Shown one piece after another: positions 1 to 7,719 of a stretch of 50,706 nucleotides of DNA. Under the pieces are notes generated by a model. The model saw only the letters and a program-made list of their open reading frames with translations, was not told the DNA's origin and searched no databases. Source of the stretch: JAIPFM01 sp964494325 (GTDB lineage: Bacteria; Planctomycetota; Phycisphaerae; Sedimentisphaerales; Anaerobacaceae); NCBI GenBank assembly GCA_964494325.1, contig CAZBTJ010000024.1, positions 1 to 50,706 of the forward strand. The letters are read 5' to 3'. Position 1 is the first letter of the stretch. The number at the start of each line of letters is the position of its first letter. Position numbers and translations under genes: made by a program.

Positions 1-2
1 AG

Positions 3-176
3 TTGGCAGACGCTATTTGTAAAGTCACGACTGATATTGAGATTCAAGAAGCAGGGACTATTTTGGGTAAAAAAATCCAATCTGAAGATGGTGTGCTTAA
101 TGCGATTAACATCATTGAAGATATCATGGCAGAAAGTAAAAAGAATTTATTGCAGATAAACAGCACGTCCAAGTAG
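3..176 (+). CDS. C-terminal part of a small unknown protein, cut by the window edge
   Basis: An open frame enters from the left edge and ends at TAG 174-176, giving 57 residues beginning LADAICKVTTDIEI and ending LLQINSTSK. The frame is free of stops and has a balanced, hydrophilic, acidic/lysine composition that looks genuinely coded. I do not recognise the family. Its stop lies 7 bases before an attC-like palindrome (184-245), the spacing expected for an integron gene cassette. The local sequence is more AT-rich than most of the window. The start codon lies outside the window. Confidence 0.5.
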   Translation: MADAICKVTTDIEIQEAGTILGKKIQSEDGVLNAINIIEDIMAESKKNLLQINSTSK

Positions 177-183
177 AACGCAC

Positions 184-245
184 ATAACAAAGCGTTGCAC
201 AGCGACGCGGTAAACCGCGCGTGTGAGTGTGAACGCAAGCGTTAT
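184..245 (+). repeat. attC-like imperfect palindrome (possible integron recombination site)
   Basis: The left arm reads ATAAC-AAAGCGTTGCAC and the complement of the right arm reads ATAAC-GCTTGCGTTCACAC. An inner stem CGCGG/CCGCG surrounds a TAAA loop at 211-214. The outer arms begin with ATAAC (184-188) and end with GTTAT (241-245), close to the RYYYAAC...GTTRRRY ends of attC sites but not an exact match. A small gene ends 7 bases before it and another starts 22 bases after it, which is cassette geometry. No integrase gene is in the window, so this is a structural inference. Confidence 0.45.
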
Positions 246-267
246 TTGCAAAGATGAGAGGAATGAA

Positions 268-582
268 ATGAGCAACACGAACCCTGTTGACGAAGTGCTT
301 GAAGTCGTGGCGCAAGTTCTGATCCGGTGCACTGTAATCGGCGTAATCGTGCTCTTGATTTGGTGGGGTGCACTGGAACTATTCGGAGATCTTGCATATC
401 GTGTCCACTCAAGAATTGCGACAATGTCCAGACCGCAGTTTGACATCATTCACTACGTCGGAATGTTGATGACGAAGGCAGCGGTGTCTGTGCTGTTCTT
501 CTTCCCGTACATTGCGATCCGACTTGTGATCAAGAATCGAAAGAAACAATCATCGAACCAAGCGGTCGAGGCGACGTCATAA
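268..582 (+). CDS. small two-helix membrane protein, cassette-like
   Basis: The predicted protein has 104 residues if started at ATG 268 (MSNTNPVDEV), which has an AGAGGA ribosome-binding site 5-7 bases upstream; an in-frame GTG at 223 lies inside the attC-like palindrome and is less likely. There are two membrane segments (about residues 15-37, VLIRCTVIGVIVLLIWWGAL, and 68-88, AAVSVLFFFPYIAIRLVI), then a basic tail. The last residues are NQAVEATS, a tail I associate with small genes whose 3' ends run into cassette-type repeats in marine bacteria. No function can be assigned. The family is not recognised; the membrane topology is a reading of hydrophobicity only. Confidence 0.55.
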   Translation: MSNTNPVDEVLEVVAQVLIRCTVIGVIVLLIWWGALELFGDLAYRVHSRIATMSRPQFDIIHYVGMLMTKAAVSVLFFFPYIAIRLVIKNRKKQSSNQAVEATS

Positions 583-758
583 AGGCTGCGTCTCATGAAA
601 AAGGGCATTGGTATGTCTATCCCCATGATCAACTGCAAGACGAACTCATAGGCTTTGGATTAATGTCTGGCTCAAGATCATGGGATGAACATGGTGGCTA
701 CAGTTGGCCAAGTATTCCTAAACACATTGCAGATCATATGAAAAAATATGCAATATGA
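583..758 (+). pseudogene. stump of an unknown gene (C-terminal half, no start)
   Basis: A stop-free frame, different from that of the preceding gene, continues through its end and closes at TGA 756-758. It encodes KAASHEKGHWYVYPHDQ, then LQDELIGFGLMSGSRSWDEH and GGYSWPSIPKHIADHMKKYAI. The Trp/Tyr/His/Gly-rich, non-repetitive composition looks like a real protein, but there is no plausible start codon or ribosome-binding site. I read it as the 3' remainder of a gene whose front was lost where it joins the 268-582 gene. The family is not recognised. Confidence 0.35.
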
Positions 759-1031
759 AACTGCTAAACCGAGTAAGAGATCGCAGCTGATCGACATGGC
801 AATTCAAGGGACGGCCAAGGCCGCCCATGATCTTTGCGTTCGACGGCCGCAAGACATGTTCGCAACAGTTGTCTCAATGTTGCAATGTCATGTGGCATTG
901 CACTGTACGAGCTAAATAGAGATCGAACTGATGCCATGGAGATTCGTCATGATGAGTTCTACTTAACTGAGTCCCCTTCAGGAAATCCTGTTGAACCAAA
1001 CGTTCAACCGGACAGCAAGGCTGTCGGTTAG
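748..1031 (+). pseudogene. small frameshifted unknown gene
   Basis: ATG 748 overlaps the previous stop and opens a 55-codon frame (MQYETAKPSKRSQLIDMAIQ...) closing at TAA 913-915. A second frame covering 834-1031 continues with ALYELNRDRTDAMEIRHDEF and YLTESPSGNPVEPNVQPDSK. The two parts would join after a one-base shift near 890-900, so I treat them as one damaged gene. The 3' end lies in a pair of small hairpins (990-1029). The family is unknown and the joining is inferred. Confidence 0.25.
990..1029 (+). repeat. double hairpin at the end of a small gene, possible degenerate cassette site
   Basis: GTTGAAC (990-996) is an exact inverted repeat of GTTCAAC (1002-1008), which also matches the RYYYAAC core of attC sites. 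A second hairpin follows immediately: AACCGGACAGC (1006-1016) pairs with GCTGTCGGTT (1020-1029) with one bulge. There is no T-run, so it is not a typical terminator. With the palindrome at 184-245 it suggests that the first kilobase came from a cassette array. Confidence 0.3.
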
Positions 1032-1211
1032 CTTGTCCTGTTTCCAGAAGTATGCTTGTTCTGGCCTTTTGTTCTTTTCAGCGAAATCAAAAGAAGAAGA
1101 GTCGTAAATCAGGCTACAAACAATCATTTTGATTAGAATGATAACGAGCTCCAGGAGATGCCAATGTGCGTCGCCTCCTGAGCTTATCGTTCGCAAAGAA
1201 AGGAATACCCA

Positions 1212-2579
1212 ATGACACGACATTTATCACTGTTCTTAATGCTTGTATTAATAACGGTTGGCGTTTCAGCGGCCAGCGACAAGAACACACCAACTGACGC
1301 TGATAATGGATTCGCATGGAAATCTGAAGTTCCTGACGACTGCCCGTTCGAGCGATCGCAAACACTGACGGGGATATTCTTCACCAGCCGCCATAGTGAT
1401 TATCACTGCGGCGACACGTTCTATCCGTCGTGGGCAAGTGATGGCAATCTGTATTCTCCCTGGACCGATGGGAATACCGACGGAGTAGGATGTGGTTCCG
1501 GGAGTGGAGAGAATGCGCATACCGGCCATGCAATAATGACCGGAGATGATCCACTCAAGTTAATCATCAAGAATACATCTCCTCCCAAGAAGGCCAGCGC
1601 AAAGCCTTACAACGGACGATACCCATGTGGTTCACTGATTCATAACGGTATTTGGTATTACGGTACCTACTGTCTTGGCCCAGCCGGAAGCACCAAACAC
1701 AAAGGATTCACATGGAACTGGCCGAATCTGGGGCCGATGCCGGGTTTCCAAATCTCACGTGATCTGGGCAAGACATGGGAAGTTTCGCCTCTTTCACCCG
1801 GAGCGCCATTGTTTCCCGAGCCACAGGTGTATCTCGGCCCAGTAAAGATGGGTGCGCCTCATTTTGTGGATTTTGGCCAGAACATGATACATTCGCCCGA
1901 TGGTAAGGCATATATGCTGGGAATGGGCGCAATGGCGAACGATCCTGAACCGCGTCGCTGTGTCAAGCCCGCCACGGGAGGAGGATTTGAAGCACAGGAT
2001 TGCGATACGGACTTCGCGCACGCCAATCTGAGTTGGATTACTGCCGATCAGGTCTACCTGGCACGGGTCAAGCCGTCCGCCGATACGATCAATGACATCA
2101 AGGCTTATGAGTTTTTCGGGGGGCACGGCGCGAACGGCAAACCTGTCTGGACTCGTGATTTCGAGAACATCAAGCCATTGGTTGAGTGGAACAACAATAT
2201 GGGTTGTGTCACGGCCACCTGGGTACCAGGGCTCAAAAAATATCTAATGTGTATTACTGATGGCTGGCCGACAGTCGCCAAGATGGACTCATACATCCTG
2301 GAAGCCGACACGCTCACGGGGCCCTGGAGGATCGTCGTCTACTTGAAAGACTTCGGCGAACAGGCCTACTTCCTCAATTTTCCAAGCAAGTTTATAAGTG
2401 ACGATGGCAGGACTTTGTGGTTGTGTTACTCTGCGAATTTTAGTCCCGGCTGGAATGGCGTAAAACTGGACTTTAATCCGCCCGGAGGACGTTACGGTTT
2501 ATGCCTGCACGAGATGAAATTGCTGGGACCACGCGACAACTTGTCAATTGCGAACAAGACGCTGAAGGCGACGCGGTGA
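1212..2579 (+). CDS. secreted beta-propeller-like protein, putative glycan-active enzyme
   Basis: A protein of 455 residues with a clear signal peptide (residues 1-20, hydrophobic LSLFLMLVLITVGVS then Ala-Ser). The start is supported by AAAGAAAGGA at 1195-1204. The mature part is rich in Trp, Tyr, Gly and Asp. It includes FFTSRHSDYHCGDTFYPSWA near residue 56, an Asp-box-like ISRDLGKTWE near 182 and late segments such as LWLCYSANFSPGW. This architecture resembles five-bladed propellers of the DUF4185/GH43-like type, but I cannot point to catalytic residues, so an enzymatic role is inference. Cysteines are unusually frequent for a secreted bacterial protein. It is followed by a REP-like palindromic element and by another secreted protein, so it may belong to the same polysaccharide-related group. 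Confidence 0.7.
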   Translation: MTRHLSLFLMLVLITVGVSAASDKNTPTDADNGFAWKSEVPDDCPFERSQTLTGIFFTSRHSDYHCGDTFYPSWASDGNLYSPWTDGNTDGVGCGSGSGENAHTGHAIMTGDDPLKLIIKNTSPPKKASAKPYNGRYPCGSLIHNGIWYYGTYCLGPAGSTKHKGFTWNWPNLGPMPGFQISRDLGKTWEVSPLSPGAPLFPEPQVYLGPVKMGAPHFVDFGQNMIHSPDGKAYMLGMGAMANDPEPRRCVKPATGGGFEAQDCDTDFAHANLSWITADQVYLARVKPSADTINDIKAYEFFGGHGANGKPVWTRDFENIKPLVEWNNNMGCVTATWVPGLKKYLMCITDGWPTVAKMDSYILEADTLTGPWRIVVYLKDFGEQAYFLNFPSKFISDDGRTLWLCYSANFSPGWNGVKLDFNPPGGRYGLCLHEMKLLGPRDNLSIANKTLKATR

Positions 2580-2636
2580 CCCATGCACCTTAGCTCATAG
2601 TTGGCCAGCAAAAGGCGCACATCAAATGGTCCAAAA

Positions 2637-2709
2637 GGACAAGACACCCCTTCATTTTCGAATGCTCTGTATCCAATCCTGTATTGCTAGAAAATAGGGG
2701 TCTTGTCTC
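2637..2709 (+). repeat. REP/MITE-like element with inverted ends
   Basis: GGACAAGACACCCCTTCATTTTC minus its last bases (2637-2656) is mirrored by AAAATAGGGGTCTTGTCTC (2691-2709); the arms match with short gaps over about 20 bases and are separated by about 30 bases. The GGACA-GACACC type of arm is common in REP elements mobilised by REP-associated tyrosine transposases (RAYT), from general knowledge. No transposase is nearby and no second copy was seen in this window. The rest of 2580-2912 shows nothing else recognisable. Confidence 0.45.
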
Positions 2710-2912
2710 TAGTTATTGACATCAAGTCTAGTCGTGTTCTCCGGTTAAGAAACTTTGGAAGAAGCCGCATGTAACTAAACATTTGGACCTTTGCCAGTCA
2801 CACAACAGCGGCTGCCTTGATCCAAGAGTATATAAAACAGTTCACTCTCGGGCCGACGACGGGATTCTCAGACACACTCCTAAGCGGTTCGCCCATTTGG
2901 AAAGGCAGACAT

Positions 2913-4832
2913 GTGAAGCAACTGTCAAGTAAACAATTGGTGGTTTTTACATTAATAGCTTGTGGCATGCCAATAATGCTATTGGCGGCAATTGCCACGG
3001 CGCACGCGGCTGATTCGCCGGACTTTGCCAAAGCACGTGAACGACGCCGTGCCTTTGGAGACAGGCTCATGTCGCAGGTCCTTGCAGATAAGACAAGTCA
3101 TCCTTTGGTCTATGCGCTGGCCGGGCTTTACACAGGCAAGGATCTGGCTGGGTCGAATGCCAGGATACGCCAAGCCTGGGTAGAAGCCGCTGGCCCGAAG
3201 AAGACAATGACTGCCGAGCTCGCCGGGGACGAGAAGGTGAAGTGGTGCATGCGGGGGTGGCTGCGGATCTATTATCTATTCCGCGAGAAAAGTCAATTCT
3301 ACCCAGGCCGTCTGGAACCCGATGTACAGGTCAAGCTGGAGGAGATGTTTTTTCTGTACGGTTGCCGTAAAAGCCGTGTCAAACGTGCGGATCTTTGTAA
3401 CATCTGGTTCATTCAGGGCAGCGAGAATCATGACATGATGGATCTTTCCAGTGCCTACCTTGCCTTGCAGGCAGTCCAGAACCTGGATGCCTACAAAGAC
3501 CGCAAACTGCCCGATGGCCACATGCCATCGGAGCATGTCAAGGCCTGGGAGACGTACTACGCACAATACGCGTTGGAACGTGCTGGAAACGGCTTATTCG
3601 TGGAGATCTCTCCGACCTATGGAAAATGGTTCGTGGGCGAATTTGTCAACATGTATGAATTCGCAGAGGCCCCTGGGGTGAGGAAACGAGTGGAGATGCT
3701 CCTGCATCTCATGTGGGCAGACTGGTCCATCGACCAGCTGAACGGTGTTCGCGGCGGTGGCAAGACGCGGTGCTACCAGGGGAACTATGCTCAGTTAGGC
3801 ACGCAGGATTCATGGGATTTGATGGGGCGGGCACTGATGGGCATGGAAGGCTGGTACTGGAATACCCATGGCATTCTGTCCCACATGGCACTGGTCATGT
3901 CACGCTACGAAGTGCCGGACATAGTCCTGGATATTGCATTGAACCGGACCGGTACAGGGCCGTTTGTGTACCAGTCAGTCCGGCCCGCCAAGCTGGGTTC
4001 CAAACCGTCGAACGCATCCGACGAGACCGGGTACTGGATGGATGGGTCCGGCGGAAGAATGATTCGTTACAGCTACTGGACACCAGAGAGCGTTTTGGGC
4101 AGTTGGATGCTTGATCCAGGTCTTGAGTATGCCGCCATCAATACCCAGAATCGGTGGCAGGGCGTCATCTTTTCCACGGGTCCCAATAAGCGGATCTTTC
4201 CGCAGTCTGTGGGATTGGGTAACGGCAAGACCTACAATCAGCATGTGGCGGTTCAACACCAAAACGTGATGCTGGTGGCAAACCATCCACGGGCAAAGCA
4301 GACCGGTCAGATGCGAGTCTACTTCCCTAAGACGCTTCGACAGAGAGCGTTTGAGAAGGATGGCTGGGTGGTGTTGAAAGAGGGAAATGCCTGGCTCGGC
4401 GTCAAGGTGTTGAGCAGGACATTCAATGTAGCGGTGAAGAACTATGAATTCAGAGAAGGCGAGAAAAATGGCGATTGGCTCTGGCCCAAGGAAGACAAGC
4501 CTCCGGTCGTCTTTGTAACCTCCCGAGTGAGCAAGCACGAAACACAGGATGATTTCCTCGCCTATCTCGGTAACCACGACCACGGCATTGTCAACGGACG
4601 CGCGACGTACCGCTTCGTCGACCCGGCTGGGGATGAGACCTGCCTGGTACTCGAGCTGAAGGCGTTGGCTGTGCCGCAGGTCAACGGAAAACCCGTCGAT
4701 CTTCAGCCGGGCAGAGTGTTTGACTCCCCGTTCCTAACCTCGACTCATGGCAGCAATGTCGTACAGATCCGGAAAGGCGACAGACACATGCGTCTGGACT
4801 TCAACAAGGCCGATGGAGACGACGACCCATAG
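2913..4832 (+). CDS. large secreted protein, alpha-toroid polysaccharide lyase-like, family uncertain
   Basis: I choose GTG 2913 because GGAAAGG (2899-2905) lies at the right distance and a signal peptide follows directly (VKQLSSKQLVVFTLIACG, then LLAAIATAHAADS); a longer TTG-start frame from 2817 would bury the signal peptide. The product has 639 residues. The first two thirds are helical, with a motif GSENHDMMDLSSAYLALQAV near residue 175 and many Trp/Tyr, suggestive of an (alpha/alpha)-toroid as in alginate or heparinase-type lyases. The C-terminal third is beta-rich and ends with a highly acidic tail. Asn-His in the SENHD motif could be catalytic, by analogy only. No family name can be given with confidence. 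It sits between two other secreted proteins on the same strand. Confidence 0.7.
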   Translation: MKQLSSKQLVVFTLIACGMPIMLLAAIATAHAADSPDFAKARERRRAFGDRLMSQVLADKTSHPLVYALAGLYTGKDLAGSNARIRQAWVEAAGPKKTMTAELAGDEKVKWCMRGWLRIYYLFREKSQFYPGRLEPDVQVKLEEMFFLYGCRKSRVKRADLCNIWFIQGSENHDMMDLSSAYLALQAVQNLDAYKDRKLPDGHMPSEHVKAWETYYAQYALERAGNGLFVEISPTYGKWFVGEFVNMYEFAEAPGVRKRVEMLLHLMWADWSIDQLNGVRGGGKTRCYQGNYAQLGTQDSWDLMGRALMGMEGWYWNTHGILSHMALVMSRYEVPDIVLDIALNRTGTGPFVYQSVRPAKLGSKPSNASDETGYWMDGSGGRMIRYSYWTPESVLGSWMLDPGLEYAAINTQNRWQGVIFSTGPNKRIFPQSVGLGNGKTYNQHVAVQHQNVMLVANHPRAKQTGQMRVYFPKTLRQRAFEKDGWVVLKEGNAWLGVKVLSRTFNVAVKNYEFREGEKNGDWLWPKEDKPPVVFVTSRVSKHETQDDFLAYLGNHDHGIVNGRATYRFVDPAGDETCLVLELKALAVPQVNGKPVDLQPGRVFDSPFLTSTHGSNVVQIRKGDRHMRLDFNKADGDDDP

Positions 4833-4979
4833 CCGCGTCGGATCCGGACGTAACAACGAGATGGATTCATTTAACCCCACTCGTCTACAGCCATTTTGTT
4901 TGCCAGATGATTTAAAGGCATCCGGCAGGGACAGTTATCTGCCGTATGAGTACATACGAACTAAAGCATGGAGACGAAG

Positions 4980-6296
4980 ATGAAATTGTGCTATCGTTTT
5001 TGGCTGGTCTTGATCGTGATCTTCTCGGTGAGTGTGGAGTGCGTTTTCTCCAGCGACAGCGCACCAATCCGGCGAGCGGATTCGTTGCCAGACACAACTC
5101 CGTGGGACCTGGAAGCATTGAGCAAGTCGCCAGAGTTTGAGTGGGGCATGGGAAAGGAAGTCCGATCGCTGTACTACAAGAGTGAGCCATACAAGGGTAA
5201 GACGACCCGTGTGTTCACGTACTATGCCAGCCCGGGTACGCTTGCCCGTGATCCGGCCAAAGATAAGAATCTACCTGGAATCATTCTAGTTCACGGCGGG
5301 AGCGGGTTTGCTTTCAGCGAGTGGGCGACGTTATGGGCCTCTCGAGGGTATGCGGCGATGGCCATGGACTTGTGCGGATATGGACCTGATAGAAAACGAT
5401 TGACGTACGGTGGTCCCAGTGGAAGTCACGCGGATCGATTTGATACGATCAATGAACCGATTACGTCACAGTGGAGTTATCATGGCGTGGCGAATGTGAT
5501 CCGCGCACATTCACTCCTGCTCTCTTTCCCGGAAGTGGATTCGAAGCGGACGGCCATTACAGGAATCAGCTGGGGTGGCTATCTGACTTGCATTGTAGCA
5601 GGGCTCGATAACCGCTTCAAAGCAGCTGTTCCCGTTTACGGCTGCGGCTTTCTTCATGAAAACAGCGCCTGGCTTGATGAGTTTAAAAAGATGTCTGAGG
5701 GGGGCAAAGAAAAATGGGTGCAGCTTTGGGATCCCTCCCAATACGTGGGCTCGGCAACCATGCCCATGTTGTTTGTCAATGGAGGTAAGGATTTTTGCTA
5801 CCGAACAGATAGTTATGCAAAAACCTATTTGCTGGTCAACGCGAAATACAGGAACATCCGATTCTCACCAGTTTTAGCGCATGGCCACATATTTGACCGT
5901 CCCGGCGAGATTGAGCTATTTATCGATCAATATCTGAACCATGGTACGCCACTGGCCAAAATTATGACCCCAGAGATTGGCACACGAAATGTGACAGCCA
6001 CCGTTGAGACAACAAAGCAGCTTGTCTCCGCAAGACTCTACTACACGACGGATTCACACCTGGGCATCACGTCGTACGACAAGAGTAAAGGTGGCCAAGA
6101 GTGGGAAGCAAATCGAACCTGGACCGAAAAACCGGCGACGATTAAGCAGAACATCATCACTGCGGAACGTCCCCCTACGAACACCACCGCCTGGTTCTTG
6201 ACTGTCACCGATGAGCGTAATTCAATGGTGTCAAGCGAAATAATGCTTTCGCAGGAGGAAGACCATAAAAGCCGGATGCAAGCGACGGAAGATTGA
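4980..6296 (+). CDS. secreted alpha/beta hydrolase (acetyl xylan esterase / dienelactone hydrolase type)
   Basis: Starting at ATG 4980 (GGAGA at 4970-4974) gives 438 residues with a signal peptide (KLCYRFWLVLIVIFSVSVEC). The hydrolase core shows the oxyanion strand GIILVHGGSG near residue 100, the nucleophile elbow GISWGGY (Ser about 197), an acid-loop candidate FVNGGKDF, and the histidine in AHGHIFD. These are the expected elements of an alpha/beta-hydrolase esterase. The C-terminal 110 residues form an extra beta-rich domain starting near PEIGTRNVTATVETTK. In family terms this class removes acyl groups from polysaccharides or acts as a peptidase-like hydrolase; the exact substrate is unknown. 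It follows the lyase-like gene by about 150 bases. Confidence 0.85.
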   Translation: MKLCYRFWLVLIVIFSVSVECVFSSDSAPIRRADSLPDTTPWDLEALSKSPEFEWGMGKEVRSLYYKSEPYKGKTTRVFTYYASPGTLARDPAKDKNLPGIILVHGGSGFAFSEWATLWASRGYAAMAMDLCGYGPDRKRLTYGGPSGSHADRFDTINEPITSQWSYHGVANVIRAHSLLLSFPEVDSKRTAITGISWGGYLTCIVAGLDNRFKAAVPVYGCGFLHENSAWLDEFKKMSEGGKEKWVQLWDPSQYVGSATMPMLFVNGGKDFCYRTDSYAKTYLLVNAKYRNIRFSPVLAHGHIFDRPGEIELFIDQYLNHGTPLAKIMTPEIGTRNVTATVETTKQLVSARLYYTTDSHLGITSYDKSKGGQEWEANRTWTEKPATIKQNIITAERPPTNTTAWFLTVTDERNSMVSSEIMLSQEEDHKSRMQATED

Positions 6297-6349
6297 CGCG
6301 ACTGATCGGCGTGTTCGCCAATATCACATATGACAGTATGAGGGAAAGT

Positions 6350-6559
6350 ATGAATATTGTAAAAGTTTTCGATGGTAACTATCTCAACGTTGATCGTGTC
6401 ACCTTTGTTGAGCCAAAGCGCAAAGGGTAAATTGTAGTCCATTTTTCAGTCGCAGGAGGTGACTGGGTCGATTCCTCATGTACGATGAAATTGGAACCAA
6501 GTGAAGTGGCCGTATTCATTCAGTGGCTTGATAGTCACAGCCAAGATATTCGTCACTAA
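6350..6559 (+). pseudogene. small unknown gene interrupted by an in-frame TAA
   Basis: ATG 6350 has a good AGGGA site (6341-6345). The frame reads MNIVKVFDGNYLNVDRVTFV-EPKRKG, meets TAA at 6428-6430, and then continues in the same frame as IVVHFSVAGGDWVDSSCTMK-LEPSEVAVFIQWLDSHSQDIRH to TAA 6557-6559. Both halves look like one 69-residue beta-strand-rich protein. A single substitution (for example GAA to TAA) would explain the stop. The family is unknown. Confidence 0.45.
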
Positions 6560-6570
6560 AGCGGCGAGAG

Positions 6571-6882
6571 TTAAACAAACCACTGAGGTTTGTTCATAGA
6601 AGCACAGAGGTCTATGACAATGCCCTCGTCAAGAGTAGTTTTGTCAGGGCCAAGTAACAAGAAGGCACATGCGTAACAGCTGGTGAACACACCCTTACCA
6701 TTGCCACTCGTAAAATGGAGCCAATCTTGATAAAATATGCATTTCAAATTGTGCCTATGCGCCTGAGGGAATGGGTGACGATGCCGAAAATACTGATAGG
6801 TCGACTGAAAGATAATGCAGGCAGTCTGCGATGTCTTAGGGATGCCCAGACCACATAGCTGGAAGCGGAGAGAAACGAGCAT
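6571..6882 (-). CDS. possible small hypothetical protein
   Basis: A 103-residue minus-strand frame from ATG 6882 to TAA at 6571-6573. The second half (LKCIFYQDWLHFTSGNGKGV, then FTSCYACAFLLLGPDKTTLD) has a composition compatible with coding, whereas the first half is rich in His, Gln and Cys and looks weaker. No ribosome-binding site stands out. It may be only the 3' part of a once longer gene. No opposing coding frame of good quality covers the same bases. A perfect 8-base hairpin (6574-6594) overlaps its stop. The family is not recognised. Confidence 0.25.
   Translation of the reverse strand: MLVSLRFQLCGLGIPKTSQTACIIFQSTYQYFRHRHPFPQAHRHNLKCIFYQDWLHFTSGNGKGVFTSCYACAFLLLGPDKTTLDEGIVIDLCASMNKPQWFV
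6574..6594. terminator. short perfect hairpin between facing small genes
   Basis: AACAAACC (6574-6581) pairs exactly with GGTTTGTT (6587-6594) around a 5-base loop. It lies 15 bases after the stop of the broken plus-strand gene and at the end of the possible minus-strand gene, so it could end transcription from either side. It lacks a long T-run, so function is uncertain. Confidence 0.25.
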
Positions 6883-6910
6883 GTCTGAATGAGGCCAAAT
6901 CGCACATCAG

Positions 6911-7437
6911 ATGCGTTTTATCGATGGATATACCTTGTTGCTATGTATTCTGGGATTAGAGCTGTCTTTAATTGCATTCGTAGTAAGATGTGCGCTGGCG
7001 CTTGCGAACTTGTTGGGTTACATAAAACTCGTTTGTGTTCGCAGAAGATTGGAGATGTGATGCTCTTCGTGCACCAGAGGCCAAGCCCACGCACATTTGC
7101 CAAGGAAACAGCTTTCGGCATGATATCCGTCCGACACCGATATCCGAGAGTTGGGTTCCTCTTGTACCGATATTTTTGCCTGACCAGTCACTTTGGGTGT
7201 GGTCATATGGAAATTGCCTTCTACGAGAAGCAAGGGAAGGTGACCCTTTATGCTGTGCGAAATACCGCTGCCTCCAACGCGTTTCGACTTAAGTGGTTTG
7301 GGATTAGTGCAAAGCTGACATTGGCTCAATGGGATGAAAGATTGCTGAAAGCCATGGTTCGACACCTTGAGAATGCTGGTTTTGTCACTGATCTTGCCGA
7401 TGTTTCAGAGTGCATAGACCTTTCGGTAAACAGATGA
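6911..7437 (+). pseudogene. membrane protein gene broken by two frameshifts
   Basis: Three consecutive frames carry the plausible protein. Frame one starts at ATG 6911 (MRFIDGYTLLLCILGLELSL, then IAFVVRCALALANLLGYIKL), a membrane helix, and closes at TGA 7058-7060. Frame two continues with DALRAPEAKPTHICQGNSFR and SWVPLVPIFLPDQS to about 7200. Frame three supplies MEIAFYEKQGKVTLYAVRNT and ends at TGA 7435-7437 with ADVSECIDLSVNR. A single 182-residue frame from TTG/ATG 6889 to 7437 exists but its first two thirds look like a shadow frame. I read one N-terminally anchored protein of about 170 residues, now inactive. The family is not recognised. Confidence 0.35.
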
Positions 7438-7584
7438 ATTCCTGGTATCAGTTCATACGCATTTGGTTTAACAGTCAACAAACACAACAGGATTAACATG
7501 CAGACGGACGGCCTGCGTTCACAGCGATTCCAAGATCCAGATTGGGGAAGCCTTGATCCGCATCGGCTCATGCTTGGCTAAATT

Positions 7585-7719
7585 ATGAACTTTCCATCCA
7601 TATCACAACTTAGTCCAATTCTTCAAACTGCTATTGGCCCTGTTATCTTGATTTCTGGTGTTGGACTCTTGCTTCTTACCATGACAAACAGGCTTGGACA
7701 GACGGTTAGTCGGATAAGG
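7585..7719 (+). other. N-terminal fragment of a DUF2721 membrane protein
   Basis: The first 45 residues contain QLSPILQTAIGPVILISGVG followed by LLLLTMTNRLGQTVSRIR. This is the characteristic start of DUF2721 proteins: a helix, then TNRL and a basic RxR. The normal family continues with two more helices (about 130-150 residues), which are missing here. The fragment runs in frame into the esterase gene, so a deletion joined the two. Confidence 0.6.

Noticed and set aside
3975..4583. Long minus-strand open frame opposite the toroid-like gene
   Set aside because: It is the mirror frame of a clearly coding plus-strand gene with a signal peptide; its composition is rich in His and Leu and has no start signal.
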